Assembly: GCF_003576245.1 (NCBI RefSeq)
Contig: NZ_QWGA01000003.1
Location: 124,001 to 188,000 of the forward strand
Length of the DNA: 64,000 bases
Origin: Henriciella algicola
GTDB taxonomy: Bacteria; Pseudomonadota; Alphaproteobacteria; Caulobacterales; Hyphomonadaceae
Direction: 5' to 3'
In this document: piece by piece, positions 18,316 to 25,734 of the stretch
Numbering within the stretch: the stretch's first letter is position 1
Layout: each line of letters begins with the position of its first letter
Made by a program: the position numbers and the translations under genes
The notes under the pieces: model-generated
The model's input: only the letters and a program-made list of their open reading frames with translations
Databases searched by the model: none
Told to the model about the DNA's origin: nothing

Positions 18316-18480
18316 TTACTCGACTTCTTCTTCGAGCTCGTCACCGGCTTCTTCCAGCTCATCACCGGCTTCGTCTATTTCTTCGCCCATTTCCTCTGCT
18401 GGACCATCATTGCTGTCACATGCTGCGATACCGCCAACTGCGCCCATACCGATGAGAAGTGCGACCAAAGACTTTTTCAT
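18316..18480 (-). CDS. 54-residue acidic lipoprotein (entericidin-like size)
   Basis: A very short gene: a Lys-started signal peptide (KKSLVALLIGMGAVGGIAAC) whose lipobox IAAC puts the lipidated Cys at residue 21, followed by only 33 residues, nearly half Glu or Asp. The tail repeats EAGDELEE almost perfectly, a helix with one acidic face. A real gene is supported by AAGGGGAA before ATG 18480 and by its own terminator. Size and build recall entericidin-type lipoproteins, but the strongly acidic repeat differs. The frame extends upstream to 18585 without a ribosome-binding site, so that start is rejected. Confidence 0.78.
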   Translation of the reverse strand: MKKSLVALLIGMGAVGGIAACDSNDGPAEEMGEEIDEAGDELEEAGDELEEEVE

Positions 18481-18541
18481 GAGATTCCCCTTGTTTTTCT
18501 GGATACTCAGGGTGCAAACGCCGCTCAGCGCGGGCTGTTCC

Positions 18542-19219
18542 CTAAATACTTGAAATTTTCTGCTCGAACCCCAGCAGGCCGGCATTCAGGCTTGCGAATG
18601 TGTCGTGCACTTCGTGGGCGCCTGCCGCATGAAGTTCATCGGCGCGGCCAAAGCCCCAACTGACGCCCATTGTATGGATGCCAGCATTGCGGCCCATGGC
18701 GATGTCGTGGATCGCATCACCAATGATGAGCGACTGGTGAGGCTCACAGCCGAGCGCGTTCATGCACTGCTCGACCATGAAAGGGTGCGGCTTGCCGGGG
18801 CCATCATCAGCGCACCAGATGGTGTCGAAATATTGCTCCAGCGGATGCATCTCGAAGATGGCGCGGATGCCGCGATGGGACTTTCCCGTTGCCATGGCGA
18901 TCAGCCAGCCATCCTCTGCGAGGCGTTTCAGCGTCTCTTCTGCGCCGTCATAAAGCGGCTCGACAAAGTTCTCTTCGGTACGGCGCGCGACGAAGGCTTC
19001 CTTGTAGGCGGTGCTGAGACCGGCAGGGTCGTGATAGTCTGGCGCGAGGATGCGGCAGGCCTCTTCAAGGCCGAGACCGACAATCTTCCGGGTCTCCTCA
19101 TAGGCTGGCTCTGGCAGGCCGCAGACACCAAAGGCCCGGCACATCGCCGCCTGGATGACTTCCCGGCTGTCGACAATGGTGCCGTCCATATCCCAGATGG
19201 CGAGTTTGAGTTGGGTCAT
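18542..19219 (-). CDS. HAD-superfamily hydrolase, phosphoglycolate phosphatase-like
   Basis: A 225-residue HAD subfamily IA phosphatase. All four motifs are visible: DMDGTIVDS (nucleophile Asp) near residue 10, MATGKS (motif II), GKPHPFM with its Lys (motif III) and IIGDAIHDIAMG (motif IV acidic pair). The helical cap lies between motifs I and II. It resembles Gph, but substrate in this family cannot be read from sequence. Start ATG 19219 has only a weak ribosome-binding site. Confidence 0.9.
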   Translation of the reverse strand: MTQLKLAIWDMDGTIVDSREVIQAAMCRAFGVCGLPEPAYEETRKIVGLGLEEACRILAPDYHDPAGLSTAYKEAFVARRTEENFVEPLYDGAEETLKRLAEDGWLIAMATGKSHRGIRAIFEMHPLEQYFDTIWCADDGPGKPHPFMVEQCMNALGCEPHQSLIIGDAIHDIAMGRNAGIHTMGVSWGFGRADELHAAGAHEVHDTFASLNAGLLGFEQKISSI

Positions 19220-19243
19220 TTCAACTTAACCAATCTCCGCAAA

Positions 19244-19261
19244 CCCCTGCGCAGGCAGGGG
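19244..19261. repeat. Short palindrome, CCCCTGC hairpin
   Basis: CCCCTGC pairs perfectly with GCAGGGG around GCAG. It lies 25 bp upstream of the HAD gene and downstream of the RluC-type gene. This short hairpin type is often dispersed in alphaproteobacterial intergenic DNA. Confidence 0.55.
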
Positions 19262-19311
19262 TCCATGATGCGTCATTAAGGGCATGGGCAATTGCAAGCC
19301 GGCCGCTCTGC

Positions 19312-19331
19312 ATACCTGCCTCCGCAGGTAT
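19312..19331. repeat. Short palindrome, ATACCTGC hairpin
   Basis: ATACCTGC and GCAGGTAT form a perfect eight-pair stem with a CTCC loop, 33 bp beyond the stop of the RluC-type gene. There is no T-run, so it is more likely a repeat element than a classic terminator. Confidence 0.55.
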
Positions 19332-19363
19332 CTTCGGAGACGAGTGCGCCAGCGGATTGATCC

Positions 19364-20359
19364 TCAGATAAACAGCTCCAGCGGATCCTTGCCTGCTTCC
19401 TGTTCGAGGAAGCCAAGCGTGTCGAAAGTCCGTTTCATATGGCCGGAAAGAGGCGCCTGCAGCAGGAGCGGCTTCTTGTTCTTACGCGGGATCTGCAGCG
19501 CGCGCGCATGGAGGTGCAAGCCATTGGCGACGCCCTGGGGCACTTCGCGGCGGGTCATGTATTTGTCGTCGCCGAGGATGGAGGTGCCGAGCTCATGCAT
19601 ATGGAAGCGCAGCTGGTGCATACGGCCGGTCTGCGGGCGAAGCGCAACCCATGCTGCTTTCTGGCCCGCCTGCGAGACGGTGACGTAATCGGTAATCGCG
19701 TGGCGCGCGCCCTCATCATTCTGGGCACATTGGACCATGCGTTCGCGGCCTTCAGAGCCTTCGCCCTTGGTCATCCAGCACCGTACCTGACCGGCAGGTG
19801 GCTTTGGCGCGCCGACGGTGACGGCCCAGTAGACCTTTTCCATATCGCGTGAGCGGAAAAGATCGCCCAGCCATGCCGCAGACGCCGGATGACGCGCGAT
19901 CAGCAGAAGACCGGACGTTTCCTTGTCGAGGCGGTGCACGAGTTTCGGGCGATACTCGCCGTCCGAAAGGATATCGAGCATGCCATCTATATGACGGTCG
20001 CCCTGCTTTGTGCCGCCCTGCACGGCGATGCCGGCGGGCTTGTTCAGCGCAAACAGATCGTCATCCTCATAGATGACCATTTCGCGCATGAACTGCTCAT
20101 CCTTGGCCGACGCCGTGTTGGCAGCGCGCGCCTTCTTCTCTGCCGCGGTCGGCTGGTGCAGCGGCGGAAGGCGAACGACCATGCCGGCCTCAAGGCGGGT
20201 ATTGGCCTTGGCGCGGCTGCCATCAACGCGGATCTGGCCCGAGCGCAGCAGCTTTTCGAGCTGGCCCTGCGTGACGTTGAGACGGCGCTTCACCCAGCGG
20301 TCGAGGCGCGTGCCGCCTTCCTTCGGGTTGACGGTTTCGTTGATGACTTGGCTGTTCAT
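19364..20359 (-). CDS. rluC: RluA-family 23S rRNA pseudouridine synthase with S4 domain (RluC-type)
   Basis: A 331-residue pseudouridine synthase. An N-terminal S4 RNA-binding domain (TRLDRWVKRRLNVTQGQLEK, about residues 18-70) precedes the catalytic domain with HRLDKETSGLLLIAR, whose Asp attacks the target uridine. The S4 plus RluA layout is that of RluC (E. coli sites 955, 2504, 2580) and RluD; the target is inferred. Its start overlaps the crcB stop by 4 bp, so the two are translationally coupled. Confidence 0.88.
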   Translation of the reverse strand: MNSQVINETVNPKEGGTRLDRWVKRRLNVTQGQLEKLLRSGQIRVDGSRAKANTRLEAGMVVRLPPLHQPTAAEKKARAANTASAKDEQFMREMVIYEDDDLFALNKPAGIAVQGGTKQGDRHIDGMLDILSDGEYRPKLVHRLDKETSGLLLIARHPASAAWLGDLFRSRDMEKVYWAVTVGAPKPPAGQVRCWMTKGEGSEGRERMVQCAQNDEGARHAITDYVTVSQAGQKAAWVALRPQTGRMHQLRFHMHELGTSILGDDKYMTRREVPQGVANGLHLHARALQIPRKNKKPLLLQAPLSGHMKRTFDTLGFLEQEAGKDPLELFI

Positions 20360-20745
20360 GCCAGTACCTTCCGCATGATCATCATGCCTATGAGAACAAG
20401 AGCGAGGCCCGCTACAACGGATAGGCCCGCATAGGCAATGGCGCGGGCCCAGTCGTCTTTCTGAATGTATTGCGCGATCTCTAGCGAAAACGCCGAGAAG
20501 GTGGTGAATCCGCCCAGAAGGCCGGTCGCCAGGAACAGACGCGCGCCCTGGCCGCCGCCAAGGCTTTCACCCTTGAAAGCCAGCCAGCCAATTAGCAGCC
20601 CCATGAGCAAGCTGCCCAGCAGGTTGACGAAGAAAGTCGCCCACGGCCAGCCGCTGAGCCCGAAGCGCACAGCCGCGAGCCCCGCCCCGTGGCGAAGGCT
20701 GGCGCCAAGCGCACCGCCGAGAGCAACATAAAGAAATCCGTTCAT
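20356..20745 (-). CDS. crcB: Fluoride exporter CrcB/Fluc
   Basis: A 129-residue four-helix membrane protein with all CrcB signatures: GGALGASLRHG near the N-terminus, WATFFVNLLGSLLMGL with the pore Asn, and GLLGGFTTFSAFSLE with the phenylalanine box. It works as a dual-topology dimer that leaks fluoride out of the cell. I looked for the conserved fluoride riboswitch core upstream and did not see it. It overlaps the pseudouridine synthase gene by 4 bp. Confidence 0.93.
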   Translation of the reverse strand: MNGFLYVALGGALGASLRHGAGLAAVRFGLSGWPWATFFVNLLGSLLMGLLIGWLAFKGESLGGGQGARLFLATGLLGGFTTFSAFSLEIAQYIQKDDWARAIAYAGLSVVAGLALVLIGMMIMRKVLA

Positions 20746-20888
20746 CGACGGGGCTTTTACGGCGATTGGGCGGAAATTGACAGCCTACACCCCAGCACTG
20801 ACGCGGCGTCGCGTCTTGCCATCGACGCGCCTGCCGATACGCTTTGCACCAACGTGAATGTCCGCAAAGAGACATCCGGGAGGAAGAG

Positions 20889-22118
20889 ATGAATTATGAC
20901 CTGATCATCGTCGGTGGCGGCATCGGCGGATCCGCCATGGCAGCAACCATGGCCCGCGCGGGCAAATCCGTGCTTTTGCTGGAGAAGTCGGCGACCTTCA
21001 CCGATCATGTGCGGGGCGAATGGATCGCGCCCTGGGGCGTTGTCGAGGTCCATCGCCTCGGCTTGTATGATCTGCTCCGGGAGGCAGGCGGACATCACAT
21101 CACCTCTCACGTTCATTATGATGAAAGCCGGGCGCCAACGGACGCTGAGGAAACGGCGCTGCCGCTCGGCATGTTTGCGGAGAACGTGCCGGGCCCGCTC
21201 ACAATTGGTCATCCGCATCACTGCCAGACACTTTATGATGAAGCCGTGCGTTGCGGCGCAACGGCGGTGCGCAATGTAAACGTCACCGATATTGAACTCG
21301 GCGCAACACCAACCGTCACTTATGAGCAGGACGGCAAATCCCATACGGCGCAGGCTCCGCTTATCATTGGCGCAGAGGGCCGTATGTCCCCTACCCGCAA
21401 GGCGGCGGGCATCAAGTTGCACCAGGACAAGCCACATCACTGGTTCGCCGGCCTGCTGGTGGAAGGCGTCGAAGGGTGGGACGAAACACGCCAGGCCATC
21501 GGGACAGAAGGCAGTTTCGGCTTTCTCGCCTTCCCGCAAGGCGGCGACAAGGTTCGCGTCTATGGCGGCTACGCGCTTGAAGACAAGGGCCGCTTTGCTG
21601 GCGAAGATGGCCCACGCAAATTCCTCGAAAGCTTTCGCATGAATTGTGCGCCGGGGAATGAGGCGATTGCCGATGGCAAGCCTGCAGGTCCCCTCCTCTC
21701 TTATTTCAACAATGACAGCTGGACGGATGAGCCATTCACGGAAGGTTGCGTCCTGATTGGCGATGCCGCCGGTTGGAATGACCCGATCAATGGGCTTGGG
21801 CTCTCAATCACCTATCGCGACGTCCGAATGGTGTCCGATATACTGAAAGCGACCCCGGCCGGAGAAGCACCTGATTTTTCGGAATACGCGGCAGAGCGTT
21901 TCGAGCAGATGCGGCGCCTGCGCTTTGCGGGCCACCTTCAGGCCTCACTCGACATGGAATTTGGCGACGACGCCAAAGAGCGGCGCAAGCGCTATCTCGA
22001 GCGCGCTGCTGCGGATCCAAGCCTCGGCTTGCACGGCGTTGCCATCATGGGCGGGCCTGAAATGGTCCCACCCGAAGTGTTTACCGATGCACACAAGGAA
22101 AGGGTTCTGAACGGATGA
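20889..22118 (+). CDS. FAD-dependent monooxygenase (PF01494-like)
   Basis: A 409-residue flavoprotein hydroxylase. The dinucleotide-binding motif is in MNYDLIIVGGGIGGSAMAAT at the very start, the ribityl-binding GD motif is VLIGDAAGWNDPINGLG at about residues 295-310, and an Asp-Gly-like stretch (IIGAEGRMSPTRK) lies between. This is the aromatic or polyketide ring hydroxylase and halogenase-like superfamily; no Trp-halogenase WxWxIP motif is present. The start is well set by GGGAGGAAGAG before ATG 20889; the frame continues to 20844 without support. It overlaps the next gene by 4 bp (ATGA). Confidence 0.87.
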   Translation: MNYDLIIVGGGIGGSAMAATMARAGKSVLLLEKSATFTDHVRGEWIAPWGVVEVHRLGLYDLLREAGGHHITSHVHYDESRAPTDAEETALPLGMFAENVPGPLTIGHPHHCQTLYDEAVRCGATAVRNVNVTDIELGATPTVTYEQDGKSHTAQAPLIIGAEGRMSPTRKAAGIKLHQDKPHHWFAGLLVEGVEGWDETRQAIGTEGSFGFLAFPQGGDKVRVYGGYALEDKGRFAGEDGPRKFLESFRMNCAPGNEAIADGKPAGPLLSYFNNDSWTDEPFTEGCVLIGDAAGWNDPINGLGLSITYRDVRMVSDILKATPAGEAPDFSEYAAERFEQMRRLRFAGHLQASLDMEFGDDAKERRKRYLERAAADPSLGLHGVAIMGGPEMVPPEVFTDAHKERVLNG

Positions 22119-22489
22119 GCCCAATGGATATTGAACGCTTCAACGCGGACTGGCTGCAGGCCTGGACAGACAAGGATGTGGACCGGCTGGTCGGCTTTTA
22201 CGCGGCCGACACGGTCTACAAGGATCCGCAAGTCCCACACGGGATTGAAGGGCGGGAGGCACTGAGAAGCTATCTTCAGACGCTTTTCAGCTCGACACCG
22301 CCCATGACTTATCTGCCGGAGATGGTCTGGGCCATTCAGGGCGGCTTCTGTGGGCGCTGGTATTGCGACATCGGCGACGGCGGCAAGGAAGGCAAGATGC
22401 GGGGCTTCGACCTCGTCCTGATCGAAAATAGCCTCATCAAGCACAATGAAGTCTACGTCCATCCACTCAGCGAGGCCGCCAATGCCTGA
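22115..22489 (+). CDS. SnoaL/NTF2-like small protein
   Basis: A 124-residue alpha-plus-beta cone protein: an N-terminal helix with WLQAWTDKDVDRLVGFYAAD, then DPQVPHGIEGREAL and four beta strands ending HNEVYVHPL. This is the SnoaL-like/NTF2 layout, used by polyketide cyclases, ketosteroid isomerases and epoxide hydrolases, whose pocket residues vary. It starts inside the stop of the FAD monooxygenase and its last 8 bp overlap the start of the kinase-like gene. The three are therefore tightly coupled and probably process one substrate. Confidence 0.85.
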   Translation: MSPMDIERFNADWLQAWTDKDVDRLVGFYAADTVYKDPQVPHGIEGREALRSYLQTLFSSTPPMTYLPEMVWAIQGGFCGRWYCDIGDGGKEGKMRGFDLVLIENSLIKHNEVYVHPLSEAANA

Positions 22490-23552
22490 GATCCGCGAAT
22501 GGAGGGACATCGACGCCGAATGGCTGACAGCGGCGTTGAAAAGCGATGGCATTGATGCGCGCGTTGCCTCATTCGAGGCTGGACGGGTTGGAACGGGCCA
22601 GATTGGCGACTGTGTCCGCTTCAAGCTGAATTACGCGGAAGCAGCGCCCAACGCGCCCGCGACCATTGTCGGCAAATTCCCCTCAGAAGGTGAGGAAAGC
22701 CGCGCGACCGGCCGCAGTCTCGGCAATTATCACCGCGAAGTGAAATTCTACCAGCTGCTACAGCCTGATGCGCGGGTTTCGACGCCGCATTGCTATTTCA
22801 CGGACGTGAATGAAGAGACGCATGACTTCGTGCTGATGATGGGGGACATGGCGCCCGCAGAACAGGGCGACCAGCTGGAAGGCGTCACCCTGGACGAGGC
22901 AAAGCTCGTGCTGGAAGAGGCCGCGAAGCTGCACTCAGCCTACTGGGAAGACGAAAAGCTCGATGAGTATGCATGGGTCATGGGGACGACCCATGCGCCA
23001 GATGTCCTGGATCCGGACGTGGTTGCTGGGCTGTGGGACGGTTTCAAGGCCCGCTATGGAGACCGCGTAACGCCAGAGGCGACCAAGGTTGGCGATGCCC
23101 TCTCGCGAAACATGGACAAGTATGGTGACAGCCGCGAAGGCCAGAAATGCCTGATCCACTCAGACTTCCGGCCGGACAACATGCTGTTCGACCTGTCGAA
23201 CACGGCCAAGCCAGTGACCGTGGTCGACTGGCAGAGCTTTGGCTATGGGCCGGGCGGCGCGGATGTCGGCTATTTCATCGCGGGCGCGATCGACCCGGCG
23301 ACCCGTCAGGCCAATGAGAGCGCGCTGGTGGACCTCTACCTTGAAGAGCTCGACCGGCTCGGCGTGTCCAACTATGACCGCAACGACTTTCTCCGCCACT
23401 ATGTGGCCGGGGCGTACCAGCATTTCTTCACGGCCTATTTCGCCGCCATGCTGGTCACGCAGACCGAGCGCGGCGACAATATGTTCTTCCGGATGCTGAA
23501 CGGCGCAGTCGACCTGATTTCAGACCATGATGCGTTGGACTGGTATGGCTGA
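22482..23552 (+). CDS. APH-family phosphotransferase (aminoglycoside/choline/ecdysteroid kinase-like)
   Basis: A 356-residue protein with the protein-kinase-like APH fold. The catalytic loop is LIHSDFRPDNMLFD (HxDxxxxN) at about residue 225, followed by the metal-binding VVDWQSFGYGPGGADVG. The N-lobe has the nucleotide-anchoring strand ATIVGKFPSEGEE with a Lys. It belongs with ecdysteroid kinase-like and acyl-CoA-dehydrogenase-associated phosphotransferases that phosphorylate small hydroxyl compounds; it is not a recognised resistance gene. ATG 22482 overlaps the NTF2-like gene end by 8 bp. The partners suggest phosphorylation of a hydroxylated intermediate. Confidence 0.87.
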   Translation: MPEIREWRDIDAEWLTAALKSDGIDARVASFEAGRVGTGQIGDCVRFKLNYAEAAPNAPATIVGKFPSEGEESRATGRSLGNYHREVKFYQLLQPDARVSTPHCYFTDVNEETHDFVLMMGDMAPAEQGDQLEGVTLDEAKLVLEEAAKLHSAYWEDEKLDEYAWVMGTTHAPDVLDPDVVAGLWDGFKARYGDRVTPEATKVGDALSRNMDKYGDSREGQKCLIHSDFRPDNMLFDLSNTAKPVTVVDWQSFGYGPGGADVGYFIAGAIDPATRQANESALVDLYLEELDRLGVSNYDRNDFLRHYVAGAYQHFFTAYFAAMLVTQTERGDNMFFRMLNGAVDLISDHDALDWYG

Positions 23553-23631
23553 GTAGAGCCCCGAGCTGGCCGACGCAGAAAAGCGTTCTATCTGGCGTGG
23601 CAGTTTACCAGCCAGCCAGAAAGGTCCAGCT

Positions 23632-24843
23632 ATGGTCACCTCCATTACCAGAACACTCCTCGCCGCTTGCGCGGTCCCTGCCCTCGCCCTCAGCGCTGCG
23701 GCGCAATTTTCCGGCGAAACGATGACCGTCACCGGCACCGAAGGCACTGTCCTCACGGCCGAGGCGCTTGAGACGTTCGACGGCGCCTGGGCAATGACCT
23801 TCCTGCCGGATGGCCGCGCGCTCGTCACCGAGCAGGATGGCAATCTCTGGCTGCTCGGCACCGATGGCGCGAAGTTGGGAGAGATTTCCAACGTGCCGCA
23901 AGTCACCATGCGCGGCCAGGGCGGCCTTGGTGACATCATCATCCACCCGGACTTTGCAGAGAACGGTACGGTCTTCCTGTCCTATGCCGAGCGCGACCCG
24001 CAGGATGACACTCTGTCAGGCGCGGCAGTCGACAAGGCCACGCTGGAGCTCACGGAAACCGGTGGCAGCCTGTCTGGTATTACCCGCATCTGGGAACAGT
24101 CCCAGAAGGTGCCGGGCAACGGCCACTATGGTCACCGTCTCGCCGTCGCGCCGGATGGAAACCTCATCATCACCTCCAGCGAGCGTCAGAAGTTCAGCCC
24201 GGCGCAGAATATGGACATGAACCTCGGCAAGGTGATCCGCGTGACGACCGATGGCGCCCCGCTTGAGGACAATCCCTTCTACGGCAATGGCGGTGTCGCC
24301 GACACGATCTGGTCGCTTGGCCATCGCAACATGCTTGGCGTGGCGTTCGATGCAGACGGCCAGCTCTGGGTACATGAGATGGGCCCGGCTGGCGGCGATG
24401 AGCTGAACCTCATCCTGAAGGGCGAGAATTACGGCTACCCGATCGTCTCGAATGGCGAGCACTATAACGGCAAGCAGTTCTTCGGAAACCATGAGGATTT
24501 CCCGATTTATGAGAACCCCGCCGTTTCCTGGACACCGGTGATCAGCCCGGCGGGCCTCATCATCTATGACGGCGACACTTTCGCTGACTGGCAGGGCGAC
24601 GCCTTTATTGGCGGCCTGTCGTCCAAGGCGCTGGTGCGTGTCGAGTTCGAACAGACCCCGCTCGACAATCAGGGCGCTGGCGGCACCTCATCGACGATGG
24701 AAACCACCGCGAATGAGGCCGAGCGCTATGAGTGGGACAAGCGTATCCGTGAGGTCGAGCAAGGCCCGGACGGCGCGATCTATGTGCTGGAGGACGACGA
24801 TGGCGGCCGCCTGATCCGCCTGACACCGGGCGCTGCCGAGTAA
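23632..24843 (+). CDS. PQQ-dependent (soluble) sugar dehydrogenase family protein
   Basis: A 403-residue periplasmic beta-propeller enzyme of the glucose/sorbosone dehydrogenase family (Asd/YliI-like). The signal peptide ends near SAAAQ. Family landmarks in order are FLPDGRALVTEQDGNLWLL, GQGGLGDIIIHPDF, GHYGHRLAVAPDGNL (catalytic His region), NMDMNLGKVIRV, IWSLGHRNMLGVAFD and the calcium/PQQ-site stretch HEMGPAGGDELNLI. Such enzymes oxidise aldoses with PQQ; no pqq biosynthesis genes are in the window. The 79-bp gap after the kinase-like gene allows co-transcription. A terminator follows. Confidence 0.9.
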   Translation: MVTSITRTLLAACAVPALALSAAAQFSGETMTVTGTEGTVLTAEALETFDGAWAMTFLPDGRALVTEQDGNLWLLGTDGAKLGEISNVPQVTMRGQGGLGDIIIHPDFAENGTVFLSYAERDPQDDTLSGAAVDKATLELTETGGSLSGITRIWEQSQKVPGNGHYGHRLAVAPDGNLIITSSERQKFSPAQNMDMNLGKVIRVTTDGAPLEDNPFYGNGGVADTIWSLGHRNMLGVAFDADGQLWVHEMGPAGGDELNLILKGENYGYPIVSNGEHYNGKQFFGNHEDFPIYENPAVSWTPVISPAGLIIYDGDTFADWQGDAFIGGLSSKALVRVEFEQTPLDNQGAGGTSSTMETTANEAERYEWDKRIREVEQGPDGAIYVLEDDDGGRLIRLTPGAAE

Positions 24844-24865
24844 CGCGCGCAGAACCTGAGATGTT

Positions 24866-24902
24866 GAGGCCGTCCTTTCAGATCGAAAGGGCGGCCTCTT
24901 TC
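24866..24902 (+). terminator. Intrinsic terminator after the sugar dehydrogenase gene
   Basis: GAGGCCGTCCTTTC pairs with GAAAGGGCGGCCTC, with one GU pair and a TTT end. It overlaps the stop codon of the convergent pseudouridine synthase gene (24878), so the hairpin probably ends transcripts from both sides. Confidence 0.8.
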
Positions 24903-25615
24903 ATTCGGGCAAGGAAATCTTCGGGAAGCGGCGCCTCCAGCTGGAGCCTCCCGGCGCCAGGCTCAGGGTGCGCGATATCAAGACGCGCGGCGTGGAGCAT
25001 CAACCGGTCGGCTGAGAGCTTGCCGGAGCCGTAGATCCGGTCGCCGAGTATCGGGCAACCAAGCGCGGCCATATGGGCCCGGATCTGGTGCATGCGGCCG
25101 GTAACGGGCTTTGCTTCTATCAGGGCGAAACCGTCGGACCGGGACAGTATTTTCCAGCGAGTCTCGGCGCTCAGCGCGCCTTTCTGGCTGGCAGATGCAG
25201 GGATCATCTTCTCGCGCCCGCCCCTGTCTGACGGCACCTTGAGGAGGGCCTCAGCGCAGACCCCTTCGTCCGCAGACGGCAGCTGACCTGACACGATGGC
25301 GAGATAGGTCTTGGACGCTGCGCGCTCAGAGAACTGGGCAGAAAGTGCAGCAGCCGCAGGCTTTGTGCGCGCGACGACCAGGACGCCGGATGTTCCGGAG
25401 TCTATGCGGTGAACGAGGCGCGGCCGCTTGCCATTCGACTTTGCGAACGCCCAGAGCAGAAAGTCCAGGGACTTGCCTCTGCCACCAGCGATCTGCACGG
25501 CGAGGCCCGGCGGTTTGTTGAAGGCCAGCACCTGATCATCCTGATGGATCAGCAGGCCGCGGACAAAGGCGCGATCTTCATCAGAAATATGAGGGATGGG
25601 CGTGTTGCGGGCCAT
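24878..25615 (-). CDS. RluA-family pseudouridine synthase without S4 domain
   Basis: A 245-residue pseudouridine synthase with the catalytic segment VHRIDSGTSGVLVVAR at about residue 75. No S4 domain precedes it, so it matches the short RluA/TruC-like group rather than RluC/RluD. The C-terminal GRMHQIRAHMAALGCPILGD is standard. ATG 25615 gives the canonical N-terminus; the frame runs to 25651. It is the second RluA-family enzyme in this window, so the two probably modify different rRNA or tRNA sites. Which site cannot be told. Confidence 0.88.
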   Translation of the reverse strand: MARNTPIPHISDEDRAFVRGLLIHQDDQVLAFNKPPGLAVQIAGGRGKSLDFLLWAFAKSNGKRPRLVHRIDSGTSGVLVVARTKPAAAALSAQFSERAASKTYLAIVSGQLPSADEGVCAEALLKVPSDRGGREKMIPASASQKGALSAETRWKILSRSDGFALIEAKPVTGRMHQIRAHMAALGCPILGDRIYGSGKLSADRLMLHAARLDIAHPEPGAGRLQLEAPLPEDFLARMKEAALSI

Positions 25616-25668
25616 GGCCTGCTCATAGCGCGGCGCGGCGCCCTGCCGCAACGGCCCACGCCAGCCAA

Positions 25669-25702
25669 AGAAAAAGGGCGGCCCCGAGAGGCCGCCCTTT
25701 CC
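25669..25702 (-). terminator. Intrinsic terminator after the TonB-dependent receptor gene
   Basis: A perfect eleven-base-pair stem (AAAGGGCGGCC and GGCCGCCCTTT) with a six-base loop and a TTTTTC tail read on the minus strand, about 33 bp past the receptor stop at 25735. Confidence 0.92.
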
Positions 25703-25734
25703 TGATATTCCGTTCTTCCGGAACCTCGGAGGAC

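Noticed and set aside
20746-20888. Fluoride riboswitch upstream of crcB
   Set aside because: The conserved fluoride aptamer core was not seen on the crcB strand.
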